This document shows positions 53,484 to 62,783 of a stretch of DNA of 64,000 bases, piece by piece. Below the pieces are notes generated by a model. The model did not search any database. It was given only the letters and a program-made list of their open reading frames with translations, and had not been told where the DNA came from. The DNA lies in NCBI GenBank assembly GCA_963822215.1, contig CAWGGX010000007.1, positions 62,001 through 126,000 of the forward strand, written 5' to 3'. Both the position numbers and the translations under genes were made by a program. Positions within the stretch are counted from its first letter, which is position 1, and every line of letters starts with the position of its first letter. This DNA comes from Roseiarcus sp963822215. GTDB taxonomy: Bacteria; Pseudomonadota; Alphaproteobacteria; Rhizobiales; Beijerinckiaceae.

Positions 53484-53861
53484 ATGAGCTCTGTTCCCCG
53501 GAATTCGCCCGCCGCTACCCTGCTCGTCTGCGTGACCTGCAGGTCCGGGGAGGACGCGGTCGGCGCGGCCCTCCACGACACGCTCGCCGCGCGGCTTGCC
53601 GATGCGGGGATCGCGGTCCGGCCGATTGCGTGCCTCTCCGTCTGCAAGCGGCCCTGTACCGTGGCCCTCGCCGCGCCCGGCAAATGGACCTATGTGGTTG
53701 GCGATCTCGACGCCCGCGACCATGTCGAGGACGTCGTGACCGCGGCCGAGAAATACGCCGCCTCCTCCGATGGGATCGTGTCGTGGCGTGAGCGGCCGGC
53801 CTCCTTCCGCAAGGGCGTCGTCGCCCGCACGCCGCCGCTCGTTCCCGCTCCCTCCGACTAG
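53484..53861 (+). CDS. DUF1636 putative metal-binding protein
   Basis: 125 residues from ATG 53484; longer in-frame starts run back into the leader RNA. It has Cys pairs VCVTCRSGED and IACLSVCKRPCTVALAAPGK, then YVVGDLDARDHVEDVVTAAE and the C-terminal VSWRERPASFRKGVVARTPP, all typical of DUF1636. The cysteines suggest a thioredoxin-like ferredoxin or metal carrier. It is the first gene behind the cobalamin riboswitch and 8 nt before cobW, so a role in cobalt or B12 supply is inferred. Confidence 0.88.
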   Translation: MSSVPRNSPAATLLVCVTCRSGEDAVGAALHDTLAARLADAGIAVRPIACLSVCKRPCTVALAAPGKWTYVVGDLDARDHVEDVVTAAEKYAASSDGIVSWRERPASFRKGVVARTPPLVPAPSD

Positions 53862-53869
53862 GATCTCCG

Positions 53870-54898
53870 ATGCTGGCCAAGACTCCCGTCACCATCGTCA
53901 CCGGCTTCCTCGGCGCGGGCAAGACCACGCTGATCCGCCACATCCTCGCCAACGCAGGCGGACGTCGGCTCGCGCTGATCATCAACGAGTTCGGCGACGT
54001 CGGCGTCGACGGCGACCTGTTGCAGGGCTGCGCCGACGAGGCTTGTCCGCGCGAGGCGATCATCGAGCTCGCCAACGGATGCATCTGCTGCACGGTCGCC
54101 GAGGATTTCGCTCCCGCCGTTTCGGCGCTGCTCGCGCGCGAACCCAAGCCCGACCACATCGTCATCGAGACCTCCGGGCTCGCGCTGCCGAAGCCGCTGG
54201 TCAAGGCCTTCGACTGGCCCGAACTCCGGACGAAGCTGACCGTCGACGGCGTCATTGCGGTGGTCGACGCGGCTGCGGTCACGGAAGGGCGCTTCGCCGA
54301 CGATCCGGCGAAAGTCGCCGCCCAGCGCGCGGCCGATCCGTCGCTCGACCACGACAATCCGCTCGAGGAGGTCTACGAGGACCAGTTGCTCTGCGCCGAT
54401 CTCGTCCTGCTCAACAAGGCCGACCTCGTCGACGCGGCGGCGCTCGACCGCCTGATCGCTGAGATCGCTGGCGCGCTGCCGCGCGCGGTCAAGATCGCCG
54501 CGACCCGCGAGGGCGTGATCGATCCCGACGTGCTGCTTGGCGTGCGCGCCGCGGCGGAGGACGACCTTGCCGCCCGTCCCTCGCATCATGATCTTGAGGG
54601 CGAGCACAACCACGACGACTTCGACACGTTCATCGTCGCGATCCCGGCGGCCGCCGACCCGGAGGCGCTGATCGGCCGCCTGTCGGCCGCGACCGAGGCG
54701 CACGACATCCTGCGCATCAAGGGCTTCGTCGAGGTCGTGGGCCGGCCGATGCGGATGCTGGTGCAAGGCGTCGGCAGGCGCTTCCGCCGCGATTTCGACC
54801 GGCCGTGGAGCGCGGGGGAGGCGCGGGCGAGCCGCCTCGTCGTCATCGCCCAGAAGGGCGTCGACCGCGCCGCCGTCGCCGCTGCGCTCGGAGGATGA
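53870..54898 (+). CDS. cobW: CobW GTPase, cobalt chaperone
   Basis: 342 residues. A COG0523 GTPase that delivers cobalt to the CobN chelatase. Walker A is TIVTGFLGAGKTTLIRHILA, the metal motif GCICC is in LANGCICCTVAED, further motifs are IIETSGLALPKPLV-like (VIETSGLALPKPLVKAF) and LVLLNKADLVDA (NKAD). The His-rich SHHDLEGEHNHDDFDTF is a likely metal-binding insert, and the C-terminal CobW domain follows. Ordered between DUF1636 and cobN. Confidence 0.95.
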   Translation: MLAKTPVTIVTGFLGAGKTTLIRHILANAGGRRLALIINEFGDVGVDGDLLQGCADEACPREAIIELANGCICCTVAEDFAPAVSALLAREPKPDHIVIETSGLALPKPLVKAFDWPELRTKLTVDGVIAVVDAAAVTEGRFADDPAKVAAQRAADPSLDHDNPLEEVYEDQLLCADLVLLNKADLVDAAALDRLIAEIAGALPRAVKIAATREGVIDPDVLLGVRAAAEDDLAARPSHHDLEGEHNHDDFDTFIVAIPAAADPEALIGRLSAATEAHDILRIKGFVEVVGRPMRMLVQGVGRRFRRDFDRPWSAGEARASRLVVIAQKGVDRAAVAAALGG

Positions 54899-54934
54899 GG
54901 GGGAGATGAACCGCCCGGGCCGTCATCGCGCGGA

Positions 54935-55115
54935 ACTCCTTCCCCAGCTTACTGGGGAAGGTGGCGCGAAGCGCCGGATGGGGTGTGGTCCACCGCCTCG
55001 GCTCACGCCGGATTGCGCGACCGTCAGCGCGTACCTTCCTCAGATCCTACCTGCTTTCCGCACCCCATCCGGCCTTCGGCCACCTTCCCCGCTTCGCGGA
55101 GAAGGGGGAACCCGG
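54935..55115. repeat. extragenic palindrome pair before cobN
   Basis: CTTCCCCAGCTTACTGGGGAAG with GGCGCGAAGCGCC, then CACCCCATCCGGCCTTCGGCC with CTTCCCCGCTTCGCGGAGAAGG. Two oppositely oriented units can pair with each other over a long range. It sits inside the operon, so it may tune mRNA levels of cobN and later genes. Confidence 0.7.
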
Positions 55116-55140
55116 CATCGCGAGCGGATAGCGCCCCGCC

Positions 55141-58100
55141 ATGCACGTCCCGCGCATAGAAGTCCGCTCGTTCGACGAAACGGTCGAAGCCGTCGATCTT
55201 GGCCAGACGCCGGCGGACGTGGTCGTCCTTTCCTTTTCCGACAGCGACCTCAACGCGCTCGGGGGCGCCTATGCGCTCATCGGGGCGCCGAAGCCGACGC
55301 TGCGGCTCGCCAGTCTCGCGGCTCTGCGCCATCCCTATTCGATCGACCTTTATTGCGAGCGCGTTTGCGCGGCGGCGAAGCTGATCGTCGCGCGCGTGCT
55401 CGGCGGCGCCGACTACTGGCGATATGGCGTCGACGAGCTGGCGGCGCTGGCGCGACGGCGCGGGATCAAGCTCGCGCTGCTTCCGGGCGACCGCCGCGCC
55501 GACCAGCGCCTCGAGGCCGCTTCGACCCTCGCGCCCGAGGCGCTGAACCGGATCTGGCGCTATTTCGACGAGGGCGGCCCCGACAATCTCAGCGCCTGCC
55601 TCTCCTATCTCTCGGCTGTGATCGGCCGGGCGGCGGAGGCGGAGGCGCCGGCGCCCGAGCCGGTCGCGGCCTTCGGACGTTTCGAGCGGGCCTGCCGCGC
55701 TGGAGTTGCCGGCGCGCCGCGAGCGCTCGTCGTCTTCTACCGCTCGATCTATCTGGCCGACGATTGCGCGCCGATCGAAGCCCTGACCGAGGCGCTTGCA
55801 GATCAGGGCTTCACGACGACCGCCGTCTACGTGACGAGCCTCAAGGACGAGGCGGCGGTCGCGCCGCTTGCCGCGCTTATCGCGGCTGAGGCCTTCGACA
55901 TCGTCCTCAACGCGACCGCCTTTTCCGCCCGGCTCGACGACGGCGAGGGGACCGTCCTCGATGCGGTCGACGCGCCGGTGTTGCAGGTCGTGCTCGCCGG
56001 CAGCGCCGAGGAGGCGTGGCGCGCCAATCCGCGCGGCCTCGGTCCGGCGGACCTCGCCATGCACGTTGCGCTGCCGGAGATCGACGGCCGCATCCTGACC
56101 CGCGCCGTGTCGTTCAAGGCGGCCCATCCGCGCAATGCGGCGACCGAGTTCAACGCCGTCGCGCACCGGCCGCTCGCTGATCGCGTCGCCTTCGTAGCAA
56201 AGCTTGCGGAGCGCTGGGCGGCGCTGCGGCGCAAGCCGGCCGTGGAGAAGCGCCTGGCCTGCGTGTTGCCCGACTACCCCGCGCGTGGCGGGCGCACAGG
56301 CTACGCCGTCGGCCTCGACACGCCGGCGAGCGCCGCCGCCATCGCGGAGATTTTGGGCGCGGCCGGCTACGACGTCGCGGATTGCGACGCCGCTTCGCTC
56401 ATCGCCGCGCTTTCCGAGGGGCCGCTCGAGTCTGCGCTGACGCTGGCGGAATACGAGACGGCGCTCGCCACGGCGCCCGGCGCCTTTCGCCAGGCGATCG
56501 ACGCCGCCTGGGGCGATCCGGCCGCCGATCCGGCCTGCATCGAGGGCGCGTTCCGCTTTCGCTTCGTCCGGCTCGGCCGGCTCGTCGTCGCCGTTCAGCC
56601 CGACCGCGGCGACGCGGCGACCCGCAAGGGCGACTATCACAACCTGACCCTCCCGCCCCGCCACGCCTATGCGGCGTTTCATTTCTGGCTGACCCGCAAG
56701 GAGCGGGTTGACGCGCTGATCCAGCTTGGCGCGCACGGCACGCTCGAATGGCTGCCGGGCAAGGCGGTCGCGCTGACGGAAAGCTGCGCCCCCGAAGTGC
56801 TCGTCGGCCCGACGCCGGTCGTCTATCCGTTCATCGTCAATAACCCGGGCGAGGCGGCGCAGGCCAAGCGCCGCGTCGGGGCGGCGACGGTCGGCCATCT
56901 GACGCCGCCGCTGATCGCCGCCGGCTCGCACGGGGCGGCGCTGGAGCTCGAAGGGCTCTACGACGAATATGCCGAGGCGCAAGGGCTCGATCCGCGCCGC
57001 GCCCGCGCCATCGCCTCGCTGATCCTCGAACGCGGGGCCGCGACCGGTCTGCTCGAGGAATGCGCCGCCGACGGCAAGACGCCAGAGGAGGCGCTCGTCG
57101 CCCTCGACGCCTGGCTCTGCGACCTCAAGGACATGCGGGTCGGCGACGGCCTGCATGTGTTCGGCCGCTCGCCGGACAGCGCCGACGGCTTCGCGCTCGA
57201 TGCGCAAACGTCCGAGACGCTCGCCGAGCGGGTCGCGGCCTGCGGCGCCGCGGAGTCGCTCGGCCTCCTGACCGCGCTCGCCGGGCGGTTCCTGCCGCCG
57301 GGGCCGGCGGGCGCGCCGGCGCGCGGGCGGCTCGACGTGCTGCCGACCGGCCGCAACCTCTACGCCGTCGATCCGCGTTCGGTCCCGACCCGCAACGCCT
57401 GGGAGATCGGCCGGCGCGCGGCCGACGAAGTGCTCGCCCGCTACGCCCAGGATCACGGCGACTGGCCGAAGCGGATCGTGCTCGACCTCTGGGGCTCGGC
57501 CACCATGCGCACCGGCGGCGACGACCTGGCTCAAGGACTCGCGCTGATCGGCTGCCGCCCGACCTGGGACATCGCCTCGAACCGCGTCAACGGGTTCGAG
57601 ATCCTGCCGCTCGCCATGCTTGGGCGGCCGCGGGTCGACGCGACGTTGCGCATCTCCGGCCTCTTCCGCGACGTCTTTCCGAGCCAGATCGCGCTCTATT
57701 CCGCGGCGGTCCGGGCTGTCGCCGCACTCGAGGAGAGCGAGGAGGACAATCCGCTTGTCGCCTTTCGCGGCGCGGCGCTCGCGCGCGTCTTCGGCGCGGC
57801 GCCCGGCGCCTATGGAGTCGGCCTCGGACGCCGGATCGCCGAAGGCGCGTGGGGCGAACGCGCGGAGCTCGCGGACGCCTATCTCGCCGCCACCAGCTAC
57901 GCCTACGACAGCGAAGGCGGGACCCGTGAAGCGGCCTCGGCTTTCCGCGACCGCGTCGCCGGGGCCGAGCTCTTTGTCCATGTCCAGGACCTGCCGGGGC
58001 AGGACGCGCTCGACGCCGACGCCTTTTCCGAGCACGAGGGCGGATTCGCCGCCGCGGCCGAGCGGGTCGGGGCGCGGCCGGCGCTCTATCATCTCGATTC

Positions 58101-58479
58101 GACCCGCGCCGGCGCGCCAAAGGTCCGCCGGCTTGAGCACGAGATCGCGCGGTCCGTGCGCGGGCGCGCCGCCAATCCGCGCTGGCTGGCAGGCCAGATG
58201 CGGCACGGGCATCGCGGCGCGGCCGAGATCGCCCAGTCGCTCGACAATCTCTACGCTTTCGCTGCTTTGACCGACGCGGTCCGCAGCGAGCAGTTCGATC
58301 TGATGTTCGACGCTACGCTCGGCGACGACGCCGTCCGTGCGTTCCTCGTCGAGGCCAATCGGCCGGCGGTGCGACATATGGCGCGGGTCTTTGTTGACGC
58401 AGAACAACGCGGCTTCTGGCGTTCCCGGCGAAATTCGACCACAAGCATTCTGGAAACGCTCGCAAAGGAGGCGGCATGA
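55141..58479 (+). CDS. cobN: cobaltochelatase subunit CobN
   Basis: 1112 residues, near the usual size. The large subunit of the aerobic ATP-dependent chelatase (with CobS and CobT, which are elsewhere) that inserts cobalt into hydrogenobyrinic acid a,c-diamide. Blocks: LSFSDSDLNALGGAYALIGA, LPGDRRADQRLEAASTL, KGDYHNLTLPPRHAYAAFHF, LIQLGAHGTLEWLPGKAVAL, and WDIASNRVNGFEILPLAMLG, with QIALYSAAVRA. The stop overlaps the cobG start by 4 nt. Confidence 0.95.
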   Translation: MHVPRIEVRSFDETVEAVDLGQTPADVVVLSFSDSDLNALGGAYALIGAPKPTLRLASLAALRHPYSIDLYCERVCAAAKLIVARVLGGADYWRYGVDELAALARRRGIKLALLPGDRRADQRLEAASTLAPEALNRIWRYFDEGGPDNLSACLSYLSAVIGRAAEAEAPAPEPVAAFGRFERACRAGVAGAPRALVVFYRSIYLADDCAPIEALTEALADQGFTTTAVYVTSLKDEAAVAPLAALIAAEAFDIVLNATAFSARLDDGEGTVLDAVDAPVLQVVLAGSAEEAWRANPRGLGPADLAMHVALPEIDGRILTRAVSFKAAHPRNAATEFNAVAHRPLADRVAFVAKLAERWAALRRKPAVEKRLACVLPDYPARGGRTGYAVGLDTPASAAAIAEILGAAGYDVADCDAASLIAALSEGPLESALTLAEYETALATAPGAFRQAIDAAWGDPAADPACIEGAFRFRFVRLGRLVVAVQPDRGDAATRKGDYHNLTLPPRHAYAAFHFWLTRKERVDALIQLGAHGTLEWLPGKAVALTESCAPEVLVGPTPVVYPFIVNNPGEAAQAKRRVGAATVGHLTPPLIAAGSHGAALELEGLYDEYAEAQGLDPRRARAIASLILERGAATGLLEECAADGKTPEEALVALDAWLCDLKDMRVGDGLHVFGRSPDSADGFALDAQTSETLAERVAACGAAESLGLLTALAGRFLPPGPAGAPARGRLDVLPTGRNLYAVDPRSVPTRNAWEIGRRAADEVLARYAQDHGDWPKRIVLDLWGSATMRTGGDDLAQGLALIGCRPTWDIASNRVNGFEILPLAMLGRPRVDATLRISGLFRDVFPSQIALYSAAVRAVAALEESEEDNPLVAFRGAALARVFGAAPGAYGVGLGRRIAEGAWGERAELADAYLAATSYAYDSEGGTREAASAFRDRVAGAELFVHVQDLPGQDALDADAFSEHEGGFAAAAERVGARPALYHLDSTRAGAPKVRRLEHEIARSVRGRAANPRWLAGQMRHGHRGAAEIAQSLDNLYAFAALTDAVRSEQFDLMFDATLGDDAVRAFLVEANRPAVRHMARVFVDAEQRGFWRSRRNSTTSILETLAKEAA

Positions 58480-59780
58480 GCACGATCGCGCCCCGGCGTA
58501 AGGGCTGGTGTCCCGGCGCTCTAAAACCGATGGAGACGGGCGACGGGCTGATCGTGCGGGTCCGGGCGTCGGGCGGCCGCCTCACCCTCGACCAGGCGGC
58601 CACCATCGCGGCGGCCGCGCGCGCCTGCGGCAACGGCGTGCTGGCGCTGTCGGCGCGCGCCAACCTGCAGATCCGCGGCGTCAGCGGGGCGACGCTCGCC
58701 GACCTGCATCGGCGCCTCGCCGCGGTCGGCCTGATCGACGCCGACCCGGACGTCGAGCGACTGCGCAATATCGTCGCCAGCCCCTTGAGCGACATCGACC
58801 AGGACGCGGCCTTCGACCTCGCCCCGAGCGTCGCCGCGCTCGAAGGGCGTCTCGCCAAGGACGAGAGTCTGCGCCCGCTTCCGCCCAAGTTCGGCTACGT
58901 GATCGACGCCCGCGGCCGTCTGCCACTCGCCGACGTTGATGCGGATATCCGCTTTGAGGGGACGTTCGAGGCGGACGAGCAGGCTTTCGCCATCTACCTC
59001 AGCGGCGACGACACCTGGGCGGCGATTTCGGCCGCTGACGAAATCGCATCGGCGGCGGCCCAACTCGCTCGCGCCTTCCTTGCGCTCGCCGGATCGGGCG
59101 ACGACGCGCCGCGGCGGATGCGGGCGCTCGTCGGACGGCTCGGCGCCGACGCGGTCTTCAACGGGGCGGGCTTCGACGCGGTTCCCTATCCGCGCGCATC
59201 CGCCTGCGCTCATCTTGCTGACGCGCTCGGCGCCCACGCCTTCGGCCGCACGGTCGTCGTCGGCGCCGCGGCGCCGTTCGGCGAGATGGATTCCGACGCC
59301 TTTTCGGCGCTGATCGGACATGCTCATCGCGCCGGCGCGAGCGGACTCCGGCTTGCGCCGTGGCGGACCCTGTTCCTGACCGGCGTCACACCGCGCGGCG
59401 CGGCGTCGCTGGTCAAGGAGGCGGTGAAGCTCGGCTTCATCCTCGAAGCCGGCGACAAGCGCTTGCGCGTCGCCGCCTGTCCGGGCGCCCCCGCCTGCCT
59501 GCATGGCGTCCACGACGGATTGCGTGACGACGCCGCGCGCTGGGCGCTCCTGCTGCCGCCGGGCGAGGGCGTGATCCTGCATGTCAGCGGCTGCGCCAAG
59601 GGCTGCGTCCGGCCGATCGCGACCGCCGCCACGCTGGTCGCGACGGAGGCGGGCTACGATCTCGTCCTGGCCGGCAGGGCGGCCGACGATCCCGCTCAGA
59701 CCGGACTCGCCGCCCGCGCGGTCGATGCCGTGCTTGCGGCCCAGGGCGCCCGATGGTTTCAGCCGAGGCCGATCGCGTGA
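58476..59780 (+). CDS. cobG: precorrin-3B synthase
   Basis: 434 residues. An O2-dependent monooxygenase with siroheme-sulfite-reductase fold converting precorrin-3A to precorrin-3B; its presence marks the aerobic pathway. The N-terminal part CPGALKPMETGDGLIVRVRA with LSARANLQIRGVSG is the ferredoxin-like half. Cluster cysteines appear as ACPGAPACLHGVHD and HVSGCAKGCVRPI (C-x5-C and C-x3-C). Start and stop are both in 4-nt overlaps (ATGA in, GTGA out). Confidence 0.94.
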   Translation: MSTIAPRRKGWCPGALKPMETGDGLIVRVRASGGRLTLDQAATIAAAARACGNGVLALSARANLQIRGVSGATLADLHRRLAAVGLIDADPDVERLRNIVASPLSDIDQDAAFDLAPSVAALEGRLAKDESLRPLPPKFGYVIDARGRLPLADVDADIRFEGTFEADEQAFAIYLSGDDTWAAISAADEIASAAAQLARAFLALAGSGDDAPRRMRALVGRLGADAVFNGAGFDAVPYPRASACAHLADALGAHAFGRTVVVGAAAPFGEMDSDAFSALIGHAHRAGASGLRLAPWRTLFLTGVTPRGAASLVKEAVKLGFILEAGDKRLRVAACPGAPACLHGVHDGLRDDAARWALLLPPGEGVILHVSGCAKGCVRPIATAATLVATEAGYDLVLAGRAADDPAQTGLAARAVDAVLAAQGARWFQPRPIA

Positions 59781-60406
59781 CCCGAGCCTACGATTACGAA
59801 AAGGACGGCGCGGCGATCTACCGCCGCTCCTTCGCCATCATTCGCAGCGAGGCGGCGCTTTCCCGCTTCTCGCCGCTCGAGGAGAGGGTCGCGGTGCGGG
59901 TCATCCACGCCTGCGGCATGGTCGAGGCGGCGGACGATCTCGTCTTTACCGCGGGCGCGGCGGAAGCGGCCGAACGGGCGCTGAAGACCGGCGCGCCGAT
60001 TTTCTGCGACGCACGCATGGTCGCCGAGGGGGTGACGCGGACGCGGCTCCCGGCGGCGAATGACGTCGTCTGCACGCTCGCCGATCCGGCGACGCCGGGA
60101 CTGGCGCAACAGCTCGGCACGACGCGGACCGCAGCGGCGATCGACCTCTGGCTGCCGCGGCTCGGTGGCGCGGTGGTCGCGATCGGCAACGCGCCGACCG
60201 CGCTCTTCCGCCTCATCGAGCTGATCGCGTCCGGCGCGCCGCGTCCGGCCGCCGTCATCGGCATGCCGGTCGGTTTTGTCGGCGCCGCGGAATCGAAAGA
60301 GGCGCTGATCATCAGCGGATTGCCTGCGATCGCCGTGCGCGGCCGCAAGGGCGGCAGCGCTATGGCGGCGGCCGCGATCAACGCGCTCGCGAGCGCGGCG
60401 GAATGA
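59777..60406 (+). CDS. cobH: precorrin-8X methylmutase
   Basis: 209 residues from GTG 59777, chosen because it overlaps the cobG stop as GTGA; ATG 59753 would add 8 residues and a 28-nt overlap. It migrates a methyl group to form hydrogenobyrinic acid. The catalytic His is in VRVIHACGMVEAADD; other motifs are GAPIFCDARMVAEGV, AIGNAPTALFRLIELI and VIGMPVGFVGAAESK with ISGLPAIAVRGRKGGS. It overlaps cobI by 4 nt. Confidence 0.94.
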   Translation: MTRAYDYEKDGAAIYRRSFAIIRSEAALSRFSPLEERVAVRVIHACGMVEAADDLVFTAGAAEAAERALKTGAPIFCDARMVAEGVTRTRLPAANDVVCTLADPATPGLAQQLGTTRTAAAIDLWLPRLGGAVVAIGNAPTALFRLIELIASGAPRPAAVIGMPVGFVGAAESKEALIISGLPAIAVRGRKGGSAMAAAAINALASAAE

Positions 60407-61131
60407 GCGCGGGAACACTCTACGGCGTCGGCATCGGCCCCGGCGATCCGGAGCTTCTCACGGTCAAGGCGACGCGCGTGATCGCCGAGGCGCCGGTCGT
60501 CGCCTTCTTCGCCAAGGCGGGGCGGCGCGGCAACGCGCGCGGTATCGTCGACTGCTGGCTCAAAGCCGCCCATATCGAGCTGCCGCTCTACTACCCGATG
60601 ACCACCGAGTCGCATTTCGGCGATTCGCCCTATCGCGAGGCGCTCGCCGCCTTCTATGCCGAGAGCGCGGCGGCGATCGCGGCTCACCTCGAAGCCGGGC
60701 GCGACGTGGCGCTCTTGAGCGAGGGCGACCCGCTCTTCTACGGGTCCTTCATGCATCTTTTCACCCGCCTGCGGGAGCGTTTTGCCGTGACGATCGTGCC
60801 GGGCGTGTCGTCGATCTGCGGCGGCTGGGGCGCGGCCGAGACGCCGATGACCTGGGGAGATGACTCGCTTGTCGTTTTGCCGGCGACCCTGCCGTGCGAG
60901 GAACTCGTCCGCCGCCTCGCGCTTGCCGACGCCGCCGTAATCATGAAAATCGGCCGCAACTTCGCCCGCGCCCGCGAGGCTCTGGCGCTGGCCGGCATGG
61001 CCGAGCGGGCGATCTATGTCGAGCGCGCGACGATGGCGAACGAGCGGGTGATGGCGCTGGCCGAGAAGGACGATGCCCCGGCGCCCTATTTCTCGATGAT
61101 CCTCGTTCCTGGCGCCGGGCGGCGGCCGTGA
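60403..61131 (+). CDS. cobI: precorrin-2 C20-methyltransferase
   Basis: 242 residues. A SAM-dependent tetrapyrrole methylase producing precorrin-3A. The start LYGVGIGPGDPELLTVKATR is diagnostic; further YYPMTTESHFGDSPYREALA, VALLSEGDPLFYGSFMHLF, VTIVPGVSSICGGWGAAE and IMKIGRNFARAREAL. The stop overlaps the cobJ start as GTGA. Confidence 0.95.
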   Translation: MSAGTLYGVGIGPGDPELLTVKATRVIAEAPVVAFFAKAGRRGNARGIVDCWLKAAHIELPLYYPMTTESHFGDSPYREALAAFYAESAAAIAAHLEAGRDVALLSEGDPLFYGSFMHLFTRLRERFAVTIVPGVSSICGGWGAAETPMTWGDDSLVVLPATLPCEELVRRLALADAAVIMKIGRNFARAREALALAGMAERAIYVERATMANERVMALAEKDDAPAPYFSMILVPGAGRRP

Positions 61132-61886
61132 CCGGGCGGGTGGCGATCGTCGGTCTCGGGCCGGGCCCCGCCGACTGGATGACGCCCGAGGCGGCGCGCG
61201 AGATCGGCGCCGCCTCCGACGTGGTCGGCTACGCCGCCTATGTCGAGCGCCTGGCGCTCCGGCCCGACCAGCAGGCGCACCCGAGCGACAACAGGGTGGA
61301 GCTCGACCGGGCGCGGCTCGCCTTGCGGCTGGCGACAGAGGGACGCGCCGTCGCGGTCGTGTCCGGGGGCGATCCGGGCGTGTTCGCCATGGCGGCGGCG
61401 GTCATCGAGGCGATCCGCGAGAAACCGGAGTGGCGCGCGCTCGATGTGACTGTGACGCCGGGCGTTTCGGCCATGCAGGCGGCGGCGGCGCGGCTCGGCG
61501 CCCCGCTCGGCCACGATTTTTGCGCCATCTCGCTGTCGGACAATCTCAAGCCCTGGGACGTTGTCGAGCGGCGGCTGACGGCGGCGGCCGAAGGCGATTT
61601 CGTCATCGCCCTGTTCAATCCGGCGTCCAAAGCCCGGCCGACCCGCATCGTCGAGGCGTTCGACCTGCTTCGCCGCCTCAAGGCCGCCTCGACCCCGGTC
61701 GCCTTCGCCCGCGCCTGCGGCCGGCTCGACGAGCGCCTGACCTTGACGACGCTCGGCGAAGCCGACCTGAGCCTGGTCGATATGGCGACGCTGGTCATCG
61801 TCGGCTCGACCGAAACCCGCTACGTCGAACGCGCCGGCGCGCCGCCCTGGATGCTGACCCCCCGTACCTACGGATTGGCCCGATGA
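61128..61886 (+). CDS. cobJ: precorrin-3B C17-methyltransferase
   Basis: 252 residues from GTG 61128, which overlaps the cobI stop (GTGA); any earlier start lies within cobI. It methylates C17 and contracts the ring. Motifs: VAIVGLGPGPADWMTPEAAR, VVGYAAYVERLALRPDQQAH, AVVSGGDPGVFAMAAAVIEA, VTPGVSAMQAAAARLGAPLG, FCAISLSDNLKPWDVVERRL and IALFNPASKARP. Last gene of the riboswitch-led operon; an extragenic palindrome follows the stop by about 20 nt. Confidence 0.95.
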   Translation: MTGRVAIVGLGPGPADWMTPEAAREIGAASDVVGYAAYVERLALRPDQQAHPSDNRVELDRARLALRLATEGRAVAVVSGGDPGVFAMAAAVIEAIREKPEWRALDVTVTPGVSAMQAAAARLGAPLGHDFCAISLSDNLKPWDVVERRLTAAAEGDFVIALFNPASKARPTRIVEAFDLLRRLKAASTPVAFARACGRLDERLTLTTLGEADLSLVDMATLVIVGSTETRYVERAGAPPWMLTPRTYGLAR

Positions 61887-61904
61887 GGCGGGGAAGACCA
61901 GTCC

Positions 61905-62035
61905 GGTCCCTTCTCCCCGCTTGCGGGGAGAAGGTTAGGATGAGGGGCGGGGCGAGCATCCGCGGCCAATCGCCCAGGCCCCTCACCCCTGCCCTCTCCC
62001 CGCAAGCGGGGCGAGGGGGCCCTGCGCTGGCCGAG
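61905..62035. repeat. extragenic palindrome pair after cobJ
   Basis: CCTTCTCCCCGCTTGCGGGGAGAAGG at 61909-61934 and CTCTCCCCGCAAGCGGGGCGAG at about 61996-62017. Close relatives are at 47503-47620. The first hairpin may end the cobalamin operon transcript. Confidence 0.75.
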
Positions 62036-62039
62036 TGCA

Positions 62040-62783
62040 AGGAATCGCACCGCGCACGAGTGAAGCGTTTCCAAAATTCGAATCCTATCCGGCCGATGGA
62101 ACGCCGACATTTCGGACAAGGGGCCAGAGCCGCCAGAGGGGTGTTTCAAGGAATCGATGTCCGAGAACAAAGTGATTTTTGCACGAATCGCGCGACGCGT
62201 CCTCATTCAACCCTCTCAAAGGCAACCCTCCCCGGCTGGGGAAGGCCATCCGGGCTGCGCCTTGCAACCCGGCCGCGCCCGCTTTCGCGCCCCGTTTTCG
62301 CCCGCCTGTTCTTTCCCTGTTCCGCTCCGAAAGCGCCTGATAACGACCTGTTCCGGCCGTTGAAAATTCCCTGTTCCGCGCCCGACCCGGACCGCAATCG
62401 ACGGGTTGTAAATCCGGCAACATCATGACATCGCAAGACTTTCTGGAACGGAGCGCCAACCGCAGCGCAAAAAAATTCCCTGCTAGCAGGGAAACTGGAT
62501 CGGCGGCGGCGGCCCGGGAGCGAGATGATTTTGAGCCTCATCGGCTTCACCGGGCGGGGGACCGCTTCGGTTTTGCAAGGCCGCTGGTCGCGGATCAAGG
62601 CGGCGACCTTCAGGGGCTTCACCCCCAAGAGTCGCGCCCATTCAGGATCCGCGCGACCCCAAAATCATCCCACCCTCGGGAAGCGCCTCCCAAGCTCGAA
62701 TCCTATCCTGCCGGTGGAACGTCAGCGTTCCCGATGCGGGGGGCCAGAGCCGCCAGCGGGAAGTTTCAAGGAGCCGATGGACG
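62040..62783 (-). repeat. ~740-bp dispersed noncoding element, copy B
   Basis: The reverse complement of this segment follows the same block order as copy A at 40608-41350: r1 block (62690-62783), GGATCCTGAATGG stretch, TTCCCTGCTAGCAGGGAA palindrome with T7, GGAACAGGGAA-type boxes (around 62310-62375), CCTCCCCGGCTGGGG-type hairpin, and r2 block (62060-62160). Roughly three quarters of positions match by eye. Its r1 end encodes the last ~20 codons of cobK. Confidence 0.82.

Noticed and set aside
55024..58407. 1127-codon minus-strand frame opposite cobN
   Set aside because: A shadow of cobN; Arg/Gly/Ala-rich with no domain.
62085..62628. frames in the second repeat copy encoding TGRYQAL- and NREFSTAG-like peptides
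   Set aside because: Products of repeat sequence similar to spurious predictions common in Rhizobiales; no start or ribosome signals.
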